Translations under genes and position numbers: made by a program
DNA from: Ignavibacteria bacterium
GTDB taxonomy: Bacteria; Bacteroidota; Ignavibacteria; UBA10030; SZUA-254
Length of the DNA stretch: 30,330 nucleotides
Assembly: GCA_005877655.1 (NCBI GenBank)
Contig: VBOC01000005.1
Span: 1 to 30,330 of the forward strand
Direction: 5' to 3'
In this document: piece by piece, positions 14,889-25,231 of the stretch
Layout: each line of letters starts with the position of its first letter
Position numbering within the stretch: position 1 is the stretch's first letter
Notes under the pieces: generated by a model
The model's input: only the letters and a program-made list of their open reading frames with translations
The model's database searches: none
What the model was told of the DNA's origin: nothing

Positions 14889-17471
14889 TCATAAGTTTTC
14901 CTGGAAGGCAGTACGGAATTCCGGCCGCTCAAACATATTATAGAAATCGCCGTTCACGAGTTCATCGAGCTGAAAACGAAGAGCGAGGGCCGTGCGGAGC
15001 GCCTTGACGGCCTCATCCTTCTTGTCCTCGTCCACCTTTTTCTCCTTGCCCGAGTACATTTGCAGCGAATACATCTGGGCGGCCTTATACTTCACTTCGG
15101 GATCCGTCTCCCCGAGGGAGGAGGCCTTGATTGCGAGCGCGGTTGCCTCCGGAAATTTCCCCTGCCGCGTGAGAATCAAGGCAAGGTACATCATTGCCCT
15201 CGCGTTTTTCGGGTGCCGGTCGAGCTCCGAGCGGAGGAGCGTGGCCGTTTTCGCAAGGAGTTCACGGGCGTCGAGCGGTTTGCCGGTGACCTGGAGCAGG
15301 CGGGCGAAGCGGTACATCGTCACATAGTCATCAGGCCGGGCGCGCAGCACACGCTCGCAGGCGGCGAGAACGCGTTCGCTCTGACTGACTGAAAGCTCGG
15401 GGTCGAGCAGTACCGCATCGGCGAACGGGCCCACAAGGTATGCCGTCGAATCGTCGACAAAGTTGAGCGCGATCAGATGATAGGGGCTCCCCTGATGCAA
15501 CTTGCCGGCCAATTGCTGGATGACGGCATACGCATGCAGAAGTTCCGGATCACGCGGATTCCCCTCGTACGCCTGAGAGAGCGCCCCGATGGCGTCCTGT
15601 GACTTGCCAAGCCGGAGCAGAATTTTTGCGCGGACCAAAAGCGCCGCCGGCGATTTCGGCGCGTAGGTCAGCGACGAATCAACCTCGCGCAGAGCAGCCC
15701 GGTTATCACCCTCCAGGAACCGCAGCTCCCCAAGGGCCCGGTAGGCGTCGGCAACCGAGGGATCGAGTGCAATCGCGCGCCGCGCAAGATCCTCGGCGGC
15801 AGGCAGCGCGGTGTCGCTCACGTCCCATCCACGATCCACCCGCCGGGCCAGGACGCAGGCGGCGGCCGCAGATGCCTCGGCAAATTTCGGGTCGGTATGA
15901 ATCGCTGTTTCTAATAAGCGAAGCGCGTTCGCCGTCGACTCCGCGCTCCTGTGTTGAAGCATTTCCAGGCCCCGAAGGTATGCGCCATACGCGTCCGGAT
16001 TGGATGTTCCGTATGCTGCCTGGAATCCGGGGGGGTTGGCAGACGCACCGGCACCCAGAGCGGCTGCCATCTCATGGGAGATTTCACTCGGAGCGGCCGG
16101 CAAAACGTCTGATGCCTTGTCGAATCTCTGTGACCAGACCAGATTCCGGAGAGAATCCACGAGCCGGAGGGTGATAAAGTATCCGGTCTCGGACCTGGAG
16201 AGTTTTCCCTGTAGCACGTACCGGAAACCAAGCCTGAAAGCCGCCAGATTGGGATCGGCGCTGAAATGAGCGAGCCGGTACGATGACGAATAATCCATTA
16301 CGTTCAAAGGGTTTAATTCCCGGAGCCGGGCCGCTGTTTCCTCCGCCAGAGCCGAGCCGAGGATATCCTCTTCCTGGATCACGGCGGAACTGGTCCACGG
16401 CATCACGGCGATCGAAACGGTCGTGACAGAGGGGCTTTTCTTGAGTTCGATGATGACCACGATGCTGACGACCAGGAGGGCGATGACCGCCGCAATCATG
16501 AGCGCGGGCGCGATCGGCTTTTTCTTGCCGGCGATCGGGGCCGTCTCTTCCCGCTTAATACGCTGCTTACGGGGCCGGTGTTCAATAACCTCCTCGGCTC
16601 GCTTCCGCTGGGTCTCTTTAATCCTTTTTTCGAGGTCGAGTGCCCGGGCATTTTTTTCGTCATTGACAAGGGCTTTCGCGACCTCCACGGAGGCGTGCAC
16701 GTAGTCCCCCTCATCAAAGAGGACTTCCGCGTGGCTGATCAGGGTCTCGATCCGTTCTTCCCTCTCTTGCGCCAGCTCCTGCGCCTCTTCTTCCTTCCGC
16801 TTGCGCTCTTCCTCTTTACGACGCTCCTCGTTCGCGCGCCGGAGCTTCTCCTCCGCGCGTCGCGCCTCCTCCATCTTGCGCGTCCGCTCCTCGTCTTCGA
16901 CGCGTCTTCGTTCCTCTTCCGCCCGGCGCCTGGCTTCCTTCTCGGTCCGTTCCCGCTCCTCTTCTTCGAGGCGCCTGGCTTCCTCCTCGACGCGCCGCCG
17001 TTCTTCTTCCTCGCGCTCCCGCTTCTCTTCCTCGAGGTGCCTTCGCTCTTCTTCCGCCCGGCGCCTTGCCTCTTGCTCGGCGCGCCGCCGCTCTTCTTCC
17101 AGGCGGATCTTTTCCTCTTCTTCCCGGCGCCTTTGCTCTTCTTCCGCCCGCCGCCTGGCCTCTTTCTCAACCCGCTTGCGGGTCTCGGCCTTCTATTCGG
17201 CTTCCTTCCGAAGCTTTCTGAGGACGTCTTCCTCCCGGGCGTGCACCTGGGATTCCTCCCGGCGCCGTTCGTCCTGCGCTTCCTGGAGTTTCTTGCTGTA
17301 GGATTGAGCGTCCTGGGATAGCCGGGCCTTCGTCAGGCTCTGGGCGCGCTCCTCCACTTCGAGCCCGATTGTACGCGATTCCTCCTCAAATGTCTGGCGC
17401 CTCGCCTCCTCAGCCTTTCGCTGAAGGGCCTCGCGGAACTGTTTTTCCTCCTGATCCGGCAACGAATGCAC
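14889..17471 (-). pseudogene. Coiled-coil, single-pass membrane protein with TolB-like domain and TPRs, interrupted by an amber codon
   Basis: One reading frame of 860 codons from a GTG at 17471 (or TTG at 17462, better spaced from AAAGGTG) to 14889, with a single TAG at 17195-17193 (codon 93). Codons 1-~240 encode an Arg/Glu-rich coiled coil; the stop lies between EAE and KAETRKRVEKEA, so it replaces one coil residue. A TPR-like hairpin follows (~242-280), then basic residues, a membrane helix at ~323-342 (ALMIAAVIALLVVSIVVIIE) and a TolB-N/adenylate-cyclase-type domain (~350-480: SIAVMPW...GSALAEETAARLREL...GFRYVLQGKLSRS...LVWSQRFD). TPR repeats run to the end. The nearest later ATG is at 16874, leaving 661 codons without most of the coil. 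Orientation implies a cytoplasmic coil and exterior TPRs. Function unknown; scaffold or sensor is a guess. Confidence 0.75.
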
Positions 17472-17502
17472 CTTTTGCTATTATCGGTGAATAAGCAGGA
17501 AA

Positions 17503-17531
17503 AATATAGAGAAATGGAGTCCGAATGTCAA
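17503..17531 (-). promoter_or_regulatory. Promoter of the coiled-coil operon
   Basis: On the minus strand TTGACA (17531-17526), a 17-nt spacer and TATATT (17508-17503): close to the ideal housekeeping promoter. Transcription should begin near 17496, about 25-34 nt before the start codon. Confidence 0.8.
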
Positions 17532-17583
17532 TAAGAAGGTGATTTAGCGTCAATTGCTGGAACGGGCATAGAATTTGCCATGG

Positions 17584-17612
17584 TGGACTTCCAGGGCAGT
17601 ATCTCGTATATT
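17584..17612 (+). promoter_or_regulatory. Probable promoter of queF
   Basis: TGGACT (17584-17589), a 17-nt spacer and TATATT (17607-17612). The -35 is weak (4 of 6), the -10 has the same form as other promoters in the window. Predicted start near 17619, 26 nt before queF. No preQ1 riboswitch was recognised in the leader. Confidence 0.45.
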
Positions 17613-17644
17613 GACAACGAAGCCGGCTTCCAACCAGGAAAATC

Positions 17645-18055
17645 ATGAAACGCGGGAAAAAGAATCGGCGAACAGTGGGAACCGGGAGCACCGCAGCCAT
17701 CGATGCAGGCGTCCTGGAAACAATCCCATACGAGTACACCGGTCGCGATATTCTGATCGATATTGACACCGACGAATTCACAGCCGTCTGCCCTTACTCC
17801 GGGCTGCCCGATTTTGGCACTCTCCGCATCCATTATTTCCCCCGCCGGCTCCTTCTCGAACTTCGGTCGGTCAAATACTATCTTGTTTCCTACCGCCATG
17901 TCGGGATTTATCAGGAACACGCGGTTAACCGGATCCTGAACGATCTTGTCGCGTGCACAGAGCCGAAATGGATGCAGGTCATTGCTGATTATAACATCCG
18001 GGGCGGGGTCCATTCGGTCGCAAGCATTGAGTGGGGAAAAAAGCCCCGCAGTTAG
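17645..18055 (+). CDS. queF: NADPH-dependent 7-cyano-7-deazaguanine reductase QueF
   Basis: 136 residues, the size of the short (unimodular, Bacillus-type) QueF. It reduces the nitrile of preQ0 to the amine preQ1 in queuosine synthesis. The nucleophile Cys49 lies in TAVCPYSGLPDFG with Asp56 seven residues later, as in the family. ELRSVKYYLVSYR and GIYQEHAVNRI carry the NADPH and substrate contacts; the end DYNIRGGVHSV is typical. The start region is very basic (MKRGKKNRR). It stands alone between the divergent coiled-coil operon and convergent dedA; the other queuosine genes are not in the window. Confidence 0.93.
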   Translation: MKRGKKNRRTVGTGSTAAIDAGVLETIPYEYTGRDILIDIDTDEFTAVCPYSGLPDFGTLRIHYFPRRLLLELRSVKYYLVSYRHVGIYQEHAVNRILNDLVACTEPKWMQVIADYNIRGGVHSVASIEWGKKPRS

Positions 18056-18094
18056 ATGCGGCGGAAGGATGCGCGCAGGCGGCTGTCGGAACAA

Positions 18095-18736
18095 CTACGG
18101 TCTGGCACTCCTCCGTTGCCGGATCAATTCATAGACTGCCGGGAGGAGGGAGATGACGACGATCATGGCGACCACGAGCGTGAAGTGGTTTTTGACGGCG
18201 GGTAGGTTGCCGAATAGATAGCCTCCGAATACAAAAATCCCGACCCAGGCGATCCCCGCCACGACGTTGTAAAACATGAACCTGTTGTATGCCATGAATC
18301 CGATGCCGGCCACGAACGGGGCGAATGTTCGAATGATTGGCAGGAATCTCGCGATGACAATCGTCTTCCCGCCATGGCGCTCGTAGAAGGCGTGGGTACG
18401 CTCAAGGTAACGCTCGTTGATGAACCGCGAACCACCCTTCCGGAAGACGCCAGGTCCGATCGCAGCACCGATCCAATAGTTGGTTGTGTTCCCGGCGACC
18501 GCGGCGATTGAGAGCGTCATAAAAAGCCAGAGTGGATCCAAAGAACCCGATGCGGCCAGAGCTCCGGCGGCAAAGAGCAGAGAGTCCCCGGGCAGGAATG
18601 GGGCCACAACCAACCCGGTCTCGGCAAACACAATCGTGAAGAGAATGGCATACGACCAGATACCGTAGTTCGCGATCAACTGATTGAGGTGGACGTCGAT
18701 GTGAAGCATGAAATCCAGAATGGAGTCGGCGTTCAT
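18095..18736 (-). CDS. DedA family membrane protein
   Basis: 213 residues with about five hydrophobic stretches. DedA/SNARE-associated marks: FAETGLVVAPFLPGDSLLFAAGALAA (~37-62), NYWIGAAIG, ERTHAFYERHGGKTIVIARFLPIIRTFAPFVAG (~113-145) with its membrane-embedded acidic and Arg residues, and a C-terminal GYLFGNLPAVK. Family members transport or flip lipid carriers (undecaprenyl phosphate or phosphatidylethanolamine) or keep the proton-motive force; which one cannot be told. It is the last gene of the rfaE1 operon: its start codon follows the rnr stop without a gap, consistent with an envelope-related operon. Confidence 0.9.
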   Translation of the reverse strand: MNADSILDFMLHIDVHLNQLIANYGIWSYAILFTIVFAETGLVVAPFLPGDSLLFAAGALAASGSLDPLWLFMTLSIAAVAGNTTNYWIGAAIGPGVFRKGGSRFINERYLERTHAFYERHGGKTIVIARFLPIIRTFAPFVAGIGFMAYNRFMFYNVVAGIAWVGIFVFGGYLFGNLPAVKNHFTLVVAMIVVISLLPAVYELIRQRRSARP

Positions 18737-20706
18737 CTATTCTACCAGCATGAAATCAATCTCGCGCTCCTCGGGGTCGACCCGGATCACCTTCACCGAG
18801 ACCTTGTCTCCCAGGCGGTAGCGCTTCTTCGTCCGCCGGCCGATGAGGGAGTAATGCTTTTCATCGAACACGTAGTAATCATCCTCAAGATCGCGAACGC
18901 GGATAAGGCCCTCCACAAGCAAATCGGCAATTTCGACAAACATCCCGAAATTCGTGACACCGGAGATGATCGCATGAAAAACATCGCCGACGTGCCGACG
19001 CATGTACTCGACCTGCATGACCTTCACGGATGCCCGCTCGGCGTCTGAAGCGACTCTCTCCCGTTCAGACGCATGGCGGCAGATGTCGGGCAGCGTCTCC
19101 AGGAGCTGTTCCCGGCGCCGGTGAGGCATGTTGTTCGCATACTCGTCGAGGAGGCGGTGGACGAGCAAATCGGGATACCGCCGGATCGGAGAGGTAAAGT
19201 GCGTATAGTACCGGAATCCGAGGCCAAAATGACCGATGTTCGTTTCGGAATACACGGCCTTTGCCATCGAGCGAATGGCAACTTCATTGATTACGTTCTC
19301 CTCTTCCTTGGCTTTTACATCATTGAGCAACTTTTGAAGCGCCCTTGATGTGACGCCTCCCTGAAGGTGGAGCCGGTATCCGAGGTGCTCGACAAAGGAG
19401 GCGAGGTCTTTCAGTTTGTCGGGGTCCGGCTGGTCGTGAACGCGATAAACGAACGGGCGAAGATGATCCTCCCTGCGGGCGAGCCCGATATGCTGCGCCA
19501 CAACCTGGTTGGCGAGCAGCATGAATTCTTAATCAACCGATGCGCGTCGAGCCGCACTTTTTTGATGATCTCGACCGGCTTGCCCTTCTCATCGAATCGA
19601 AACTTCGTTTCGACCGATTCGAAATCGATGCTGCCCTCCTTGATCCGTTTCTTGAGAAGCGTCTGGCTGAGCGAGTGCATCTGTGCGATTGTCTCCGCGA
19701 AATCGCCTTTCCGGGCTGTGATGATCTCCTGGACCTCTTCATAGGAGAATCTGCGTTTGCTGCGGATGACAGTGCGTTCGATCCGGTAGCTTTTAACTGT
19801 GCCGCGCGGGGTTACCTCCATCAAAGCGGAATAGGTGAGGCGATCCTCCCCGGGGCGCAGGCTGCAAATATCGTTTGAAAGTTTTTCCGGAAGCATCGGG
19901 ATGACTTCATCGGCGAGATACACGCTCGTGCCCCGTTTGACGGCTTCTTTGTCGAGCGCCGTCCCCTCCCGTACATAGTGGCTCACGTCGGCGATGTGAA
20001 CACCGAGCCGGAAATTTCCATCCGGCAGGGGTTCGAGGGAGACTGCATCGTCAAAATCCTTCGCATCTTCGGGGTCGATTGTCACGCAGAGAAGATCGCG
20101 CAAATCGAGTCTCCTGCGGACTTCTTCCTGCGGAATGGTGTGCGGGATGGATTCGAGCTCCCCGAGAACCTCCCGCGGAAAGTGAAGAGGCAGTTGAAAC
20201 TCGCGCGCCACCGCGGTCATCTCGGCGCCCACCTCGCCCGATTTCCCGAGAACCTCGGTAATATGCCCCTCGGGGTTCAGCGTCGGCGATTCCCATCCGT
20301 CGACAAGCGCGACAACCTTTTCTCCGGGCCTCGCCCCCTTGGTCTTCCCCTTCGGGATGTAGATATCCCGCGTCACCCTCCGGCTGTCCGGGACGACGAC
20401 AAAGAAATTCTTTTTTTTCTCGAAGACGCCGACAACCGGCAGAGCGCTCCTCTCGATGACTTCAATAATCTCGCCCTCGGGCATTTCGCTTTCCCCGGAA
20501 CCTTTGAGGCGCGAAGATTCCTGCGCGAGGGGAACCACGGCAACAGTATCCCCGTGGAGCGCGGTGAAAAGGAAGCGCGAAGGGATGACAATGCTGCCCG
20601 TGGAGGGGGGGAGGAGCTTTACAACTCCGTTTCCCTGCTTGACGATGGAGAGAACTCCGGTCATCCGGCGGGAGGAAGTACGGGGGGCTGAATCGCGTTT
20701 ATGCAT
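18737..20706 (-). pseudogene. rnr: Ribonuclease R, single-base frameshift
   Basis: The product would be ~656 residues. It has cold-shock-like RNA-binding folds (~15-165), then the RNB catalytic domain with DPEDAKDFDDAV (Asp211, 217, 219, 220, magnesium ligands) and GVHIADVSHYV. It ends with YTHFTSPIRRYPDLLVHRLL and an S1 domain (~560-656, EGLIRVRDLEDDYY). RNase R degrades structured RNA 3' to 5'. After DAHRLI (codon 392) the frame is lost at 19530/19531; one extra G in the coding strand restores DAHRLIEEFMLLANQ. Unless repaired, the first fragment ends at 19411 and lacks the S1 domain and part of RNB. The N-terminal helix-turn-helix of longer homologues is absent. It lies 4 nt after tamB. Confidence 0.9.
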
Positions 20707-20710
20707 AGTC

Positions 20711-23700
20711 CTAGAAGGAAAATCTGTAATAGAGACGGGCCTCGTTGGTCAGCTTCTTTTCTTCGGAGATGTCGCCCTCGACCCTGCGCTGAATTTCGAG
20801 GAAGAGGTTATGGATCGAGGGGGCCTTGAGGACATCCCCCAGGCTCATCTGGTAGCTCACGTTGGCGTTTCCGATGTCATTCAGGATTTTTCCCCCCACC
20901 TGCCAGTATCCCTTGAAGGCCTCACCGCTCAGGCGCACGTTCGCCCCCTGCTGGAAGCTCCCGCCGCCGTAGGAGACTTCCGCACTCCGGATGAACGGGA
21001 ATTCCTGACGGAGAAAGTCCGTCAGCACCCCCGAGAGGAGTCCCGACGTCAACCCCGACCCCGCCGTCGAACCGACGCTCGAGGCAATATCTCCACGTTC
21101 CTTGGAGGTCAGCTCGTCGCGGAATTTGCCCGTCAGGATGAAGGAGATCACATCCGCCTGCACATCCCCGCCTCTTGCCTGCGATGCCCAGTCGACCGGT
21201 TCCTGGTCCGGCTGAAGCTGAACCTTCATCGACATGTCAAGCTTCGGCTCATAGCGGGTCCCGCCGATATTGAGTTGAACGATGACCTTTTGCTGAAGCG
21301 AATCGTGCACGGGATCGGTCCGGTAGCCCTCGTATGTCGCCTGAATTTCGAGTTCAGGGTTGTCCCATTGTCCGACAAACTTCAACTTCCCGGATGCGTC
21401 AAAGCGTCTGAAAAAATTATAATAGGAGCGGGGTAAAACGGCGATCTCACCGGTGACGCTCGCATATCCCTGGCTGTTGACGACGCTGACGCGCCCGTCG
21501 AGTTCGGCATAGAGCTCCTCATTCGTGCTCGGGGTGAAAATCATCTTGATGGCTGTCGTCCCCCTGCTTTCGATCGAGAGATTATAACGAAGGCGGTCGA
21601 GGAACAAGCTTTCACGCTCACGGACCTCCGCCGTGCGGTTCGACGAGTGCCGCGCGTCGCTTCCGGAATAGAACTTTGACGGCCTCGCGGGTTGGGGCGC
21701 AGCTTTCGATGTGTCGTCGAGGACGACATAATTAAGAGCCATTTGAGCACTTGATCCTGCGTTCTCCTTCACGGGAGGAAACGTGAGATTTGCATCCCGG
21801 ACATACAGGTTCCCCGTGAGATAGGGGTGCGCGATGGGGCCGCTGAGCGCGAGTCCCTCGGGGCCGATTTCGGTGAAGAGCGATTCGTACACCGTGGAGC
21901 GGGTCTTTCGGGTTGCTTCGCTCATCAGGAGGATCTGGCCGAATGCCGTGAAGTCGATCGAATCGATTTGATAATTCTTTATAATTAACGAACCGCTCAC
22001 CCGGGCTTCTCCCACCGGGCCCAGTTTCTGGAGGTTCCTGACCTGAAAGCTCTTCAGAACGATCCTATTCCCCGACGGTTCAAGATCGGCTGAGATTGAA
22101 TACGGCACATTGTTGGGAGCAAACGTGAAACTGACATCGCTCAACGTGATCGAGCCCAGATATTCCGGATCGCGGGGGGTGCCGGCCACAGTGATCCCGC
22201 AGTGCAGGATACCGCGCAGATTTTCAAAGTCTCGTAGTATGGGATCGAAAACGCTCAGATCGAATCCCTGCGAAACAATCTCCAGGTGTTGCTTCTCCGG
22301 GGGGAAGCGTTCCTCCACTCCGGAGAAGGCAAGATTGATCGGCAGCGTCCCTTTGACGACCAGGGTTGGCTGCGGATCGGAGGGCATCTTTTTCACGGTG
22401 AGGCCGATCGTCGCCGTTGCGCTGCCATAGAGAATATTTGCTTCGACAGACCCGATTCGCGTTTGCCGGAAATACGCGCTGTCGCTCACGGCCTTGAAGG
22501 TTATGAACGGATTTTCCGGAGATCCCGCCAAATGGAGCGTCGCGCCGGTCTGTCCGCGGAAACCCTGATCGGGGCGGAGCAACTCCGGATTTCTCACAAA
22601 AACAGCAAGCCCGGTCAGATCGAAGTTGTTCAACGCGGCATCGAAATCGAATTCACCGTCGTGATGCAAGACGCCCGTCAGGGAGAATTGTTCCTGGTTG
22701 CGGAGCATCACCGCGTGCATCACACGCGTTCCGTCGTAGTTCACGCGGACCTGGACGTCCTGATCGTTGTGCCAGCGGTAGACGCCGGAACTAAACGTGA
22801 GATTGTCCACATCGAATGCGTAGGTGTGAGGCTGAACGGATGTCTGCCCGGCCATGATGATCGAGTAGACCGAGTCGATAACCCCCTTGATGGAGAGGGT
22901 CCCCTTGAGCCGGCGGTAATCGAGGTCGATGTCGAGACTGTCAATCCTCGTCGTATTGACCAGCCCGCTTTCGCTCCTGAGTCTCCCGCGCGCGGAAAGG
23001 TTCTCCAGCGTGGAATTGTCGGCCAGGGAATCAAGCGCGACCGTGAGCGTCGCCCGGTTCAGCAAGACGCCCTTCTCGAATGTTCCGATGAAGCATTCCT
23101 CGATAGCGCCGTTGCACGAGAAGGAAAGCCGTTCATCGTTTCCGCGGATCGCGCCGGTCAGGATCGCCCGGCCGTCGAAGCGCTGACCTACGATCAGCGT
23201 TGCAACCGGATCGAGGTCCTTGACATGGAGCGTGTAATCGAAATCCATCCGGCGCTGCGAGGATACGTGCGCGATCCTTGACGCGGCTGTTCTGGTCCGG
23301 AGCGATTCCGGTGGCAGCGCATGTTCCCGAATAGTCTCGAGCAAATTGGAGGTCTGGTGGATCAGAGACGCGCCCGCAAGGTCGAGATCAAACGTACCGT
23401 TCAGATCTAAATCCATCACCGAGGAGTGGAGCGACAACCGTTTGCCCGCGGGGTCGTGCTGATCGAGGAAGAACCGGATTTCCTGAGACGATATCGAGTG
23501 GCCCTGGAATGTCGAGGGCATCAGCAGGAACTTTATGTCGGTGTTGAGGTCGTTGATCGTGCCTCCCGAGCCGGAAACCGTCCCCTCGAGCGTGAGGTCG
23601 CTTCCATAGCGCGGATCATCGAGGACGCGGGCGAGGTTGACTCCCTCGAAGGAAATATCCCCGCTGAATCGGGGAGATTCCCGGATGGATAGGTCCGTGA

Positions 23701-25231
23701 GCCCGGATACGACCGCTTTCATCTTTTGGGAGGTTACCTCGACGCGGCCTTCGAAGCGATCCGGCGAGCCCTGAAGAGTGAGCTGGGCTGCGTCAATGGG
23801 GATATTGCGCAAGCGGGAGGTATCGATCCGAACGCTCAACGTTGCGCGGATCTGGTCGGCGGAGATCCCTTCACCGTCAAGCTTCCCGCTCGTGAAGAGC
23901 GTGGAGTTGATCCGCTGGTTCGATAGAATCGACGCGAGGTCCAGGCGCTTTGTGGTGAACGATAATTCGTACCGCGGGACCTTTCTCTCGAGATTAATAC
24001 TCCCGGCCACCTCACACTCGCCGAACTTTCCCTTGACGACGGTCCTTGTCCGGAAATCGAGCGGCCTCCCGATGAACCGCATATTCACCGACGCCGGTCC
24101 CCCGCGTTCGAATGTCGGGATTTGCATCCCCGGCATCAGTTTCGCCGCCACGGAGGGATCGAAGGAGCTGCTTCCGATAGAGAGGTCGAGATCGAGACGA
24201 TCGGCCCGTTGAAGGTTCCGAACGGTTCCCGCGACGGTGATGGAATTTTCCTCGACCTTCAGGTTCAGCCGACGAATGGTCAGGTCGCCAAATTCCCCGT
24301 CGGCGGCGAGATCGATCGACGCGGAGCCCTCTAGAAATGAAAGTTCCGGGATAAATTCCCGGAGTTCTGAGAAATCGACGCTCCTGGCGTTGAGTTTAAA
24401 TTGCGCAGAGTCATGCTGGAGGGCGGCGGCCTTTACCTCCCTGAAGAGATCGAGGCCGACGACCCGGCCATCCAGCTCCATCTGGGAGCGGCCGGACTGC
24501 ACGATGACATTGGTTGCGGAAACGCCGCCCGCCGAGACCCGAAAATCCCCCGCACAATGGGTCAGTTCGAATACCGGCCGGTCGGAATAGAAGCTGGTGT
24601 GGAGCACGTGAACATCAAAATCCTCGGGCCTCACCGATGCTTTCAGCTGAACGTTGATGTCCTTAAAGGAAAATCGCCCGACTGTAAACTGCCGCCCCGC
24701 AAGCGCGTCTCCATTCGGCGCAACCGCGGACGTCGAATCAAAGACAGTGAGCGTCCCGTTTTTCAGCTCCAGGTCATTCAGAAACACGTTCCAATCAAAG
24801 GTTCCATGCGTGGTATCGCCCGAAGGCTTCAGGAGCTTCGCATAATTCCACTCTCCGGCCCTCGATCGGAGGAGATAAATCGTGGGCCGATCGACGATGA
24901 GATATTGCATCGTAGCGCTCTTATCGAAGAGAGTCATCAGATCGTACTTGACCAGGACTCTTTCTGCCCGCAGGAACAAGCCTGTTTCCGCGTAGATTTC
25001 CACTGAGTCCACCGTGATGCCGGTGAAAAAGTTACCTCCCAGAGTTCCGATGCGAATTGACCCGTTGAGCCGGTCGGAGAGAGACGATACAAGGAGCATC
25101 CGCACGCGATCCTTGAATAATGCGGTCTGCGTGAATCCTCCCAGGATGAAAATGACGATCAGAAAGAGCGCCGCCGCATAGACGACGATCTTGAAGATGC
25201 GTCGGAGGGTCTTCATCGCGGGAAGACTCAC
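20711..25231 (-). CDS. tamB: TamB-like translocation and assembly protein
   Basis: 1506 residues, the size typical for TamB/AsmA-like giants. An N-terminal membrane anchor (~12-35, RIFKIVVYAAALFLIVIFILG) is followed by a long periplasmic body of repeated beta-strand units and a C-terminal DUF490/TamB domain (~1150-1506). That domain includes FIRSAEVSYGGGSFQQG, ITLSDVSF-type repeats and an outer-membrane-like last residue Phe (YYRFSF). TamB spans the periplasm and is thought to move phospholipid and/or help outer-membrane protein insertion with TamA. No tamA is present here. The GTG at 25231 overlaps the rfaE2 stop (GTGA); an ATG at 25216 (MKTLRRIFK) is an equally good start. The frame is uninterrupted over 4.5 kb, in contrast to its neighbours. 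Confidence 0.88.
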   Translation of the reverse strand: MSLPAMKTLRRIFKIVVYAAALFLIVIFILGGFTQTALFKDRVRMLLVSSLSDRLNGSIRIGTLGGNFFTGITVDSVEIYAETGLFLRAERVLVKYDLMTLFDKSATMQYLIVDRPTIYLLRSRAGEWNYAKLLKPSGDTTHGTFDWNVFLNDLELKNGTLTVFDSTSAVAPNGDALAGRQFTVGRFSFKDINVQLKASVRPEDFDVHVLHTSFYSDRPVFELTHCAGDFRVSAGGVSATNVIVQSGRSQMELDGRVVGLDLFREVKAAALQHDSAQFKLNARSVDFSELREFIPELSFLEGSASIDLAADGEFGDLTIRRLNLKVEENSITVAGTVRNLQRADRLDLDLSIGSSSFDPSVAAKLMPGMQIPTFERGGPASVNMRFIGRPLDFRTRTVVKGKFGECEVAGSINLERKVPRYELSFTTKRLDLASILSNQRINSTLFTSGKLDGEGISADQIRATLSVRIDTSRLRNIPIDAAQLTLQGSPDRFEGRVEVTSQKMKAVVSGLTDLSIRESPRFSGDISFEGVNLARVLDDPRYGSDLTLEGTVSGSGGTINDLNTDIKFLLMPSTFQGHSISSQEIRFFLDQHDPAGKRLSLHSSVMDLDLNGTFDLDLAGASLIHQTSNLLETIREHALPPESLRTRTAASRIAHVSSQRRMDFDYTLHVKDLDPVATLIVGQRFDGRAILTGAIRGNDERLSFSCNGAIEECFIGTFEKGVLLNRATLTVALDSLADNSTLENLSARGRLRSESGLVNTTRIDSLDIDLDYRRLKGTLSIKGVIDSVYSIIMAGQTSVQPHTYAFDVDNLTFSSGVYRWHNDQDVQVRVNYDGTRVMHAVMLRNQEQFSLTGVLHHDGEFDFDAALNNFDLTGLAVFVRNPELLRPDQGFRGQTGATLHLAGSPENPFITFKAVSDSAYFRQTRIGSVEANILYGSATATIGLTVKKMPSDPQPTLVVKGTLPINLAFSGVEERFPPEKQHLEIVSQGFDLSVFDPILRDFENLRGILHCGITVAGTPRDPEYLGSITLSDVSFTFAPNNVPYSISADLEPSGNRIVLKSFQVRNLQKLGPVGEARVSGSLIIKNYQIDSIDFTAFGQILLMSEATRKTRSTVYESLFTEIGPEGLALSGPIAHPYLTGNLYVRDANLTFPPVKENAGSSAQMALNYVVLDDTSKAAPQPARPSKFYSGSDARHSSNRTAEVRERESLFLDRLRYNLSIESRGTTAIKMIFTPSTNEELYAELDGRVSVVNSQGYASVTGEIAVLPRSYYNFFRRFDASGKLKFVGQWDNPELEIQATYEGYRTDPVHDSLQQKVIVQLNIGGTRYEPKLDMSMKVQLQPDQEPVDWASQARGGDVQADVISFILTGKFRDELTSKERGDIASSVGSTAGSGLTSGLLSGVLTDFLRQEFPFIRSAEVSYGGGSFQQGANVRLSGEAFKGYWQVGGKILNDIGNANVSYQMSLGDVLKAPSIHNLFLEIQRRVEGDISEEKKLTNEARLYYRFSF

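Noticed and set aside
13670..15007. Long plus-strand open frames (up to 445 codons, Leu/Phe/Ser rich) opposite the coiled-coil genes
   Set aside because: Antisense of Glu/Arg/Lys codons gives Leu/Phe/Ser-rich frames without stops; this is composition, not a membrane protein gene.
16800..17170. Regular short repeats that could be taken for a CRISPR-like or tandem-repeat array
   Set aside because: They are degenerate codons of an E/R-rich heptad coil in one frame, with no constant repeat/spacer units.
17193..17195. TAG as recoded (pyrrolysine-like) codon
   Set aside because: Only a single case in a coil of no catalytic role; no sign of pyl genes; a simple nonsense change or error is enough.
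17532..17644. preQ1 riboswitch before queF
   Set aside because: No H-type pseudoknot pattern or A-rich tail characteristic of preQ1-I/II could be seen in the short leader.
18104..18121. Possible sigma-54 promoter (TGGCAC...TTGC)
   Set aside because: The spacing between the two elements is 7 instead of 5 nt and it lies inside the dedA 3' end.
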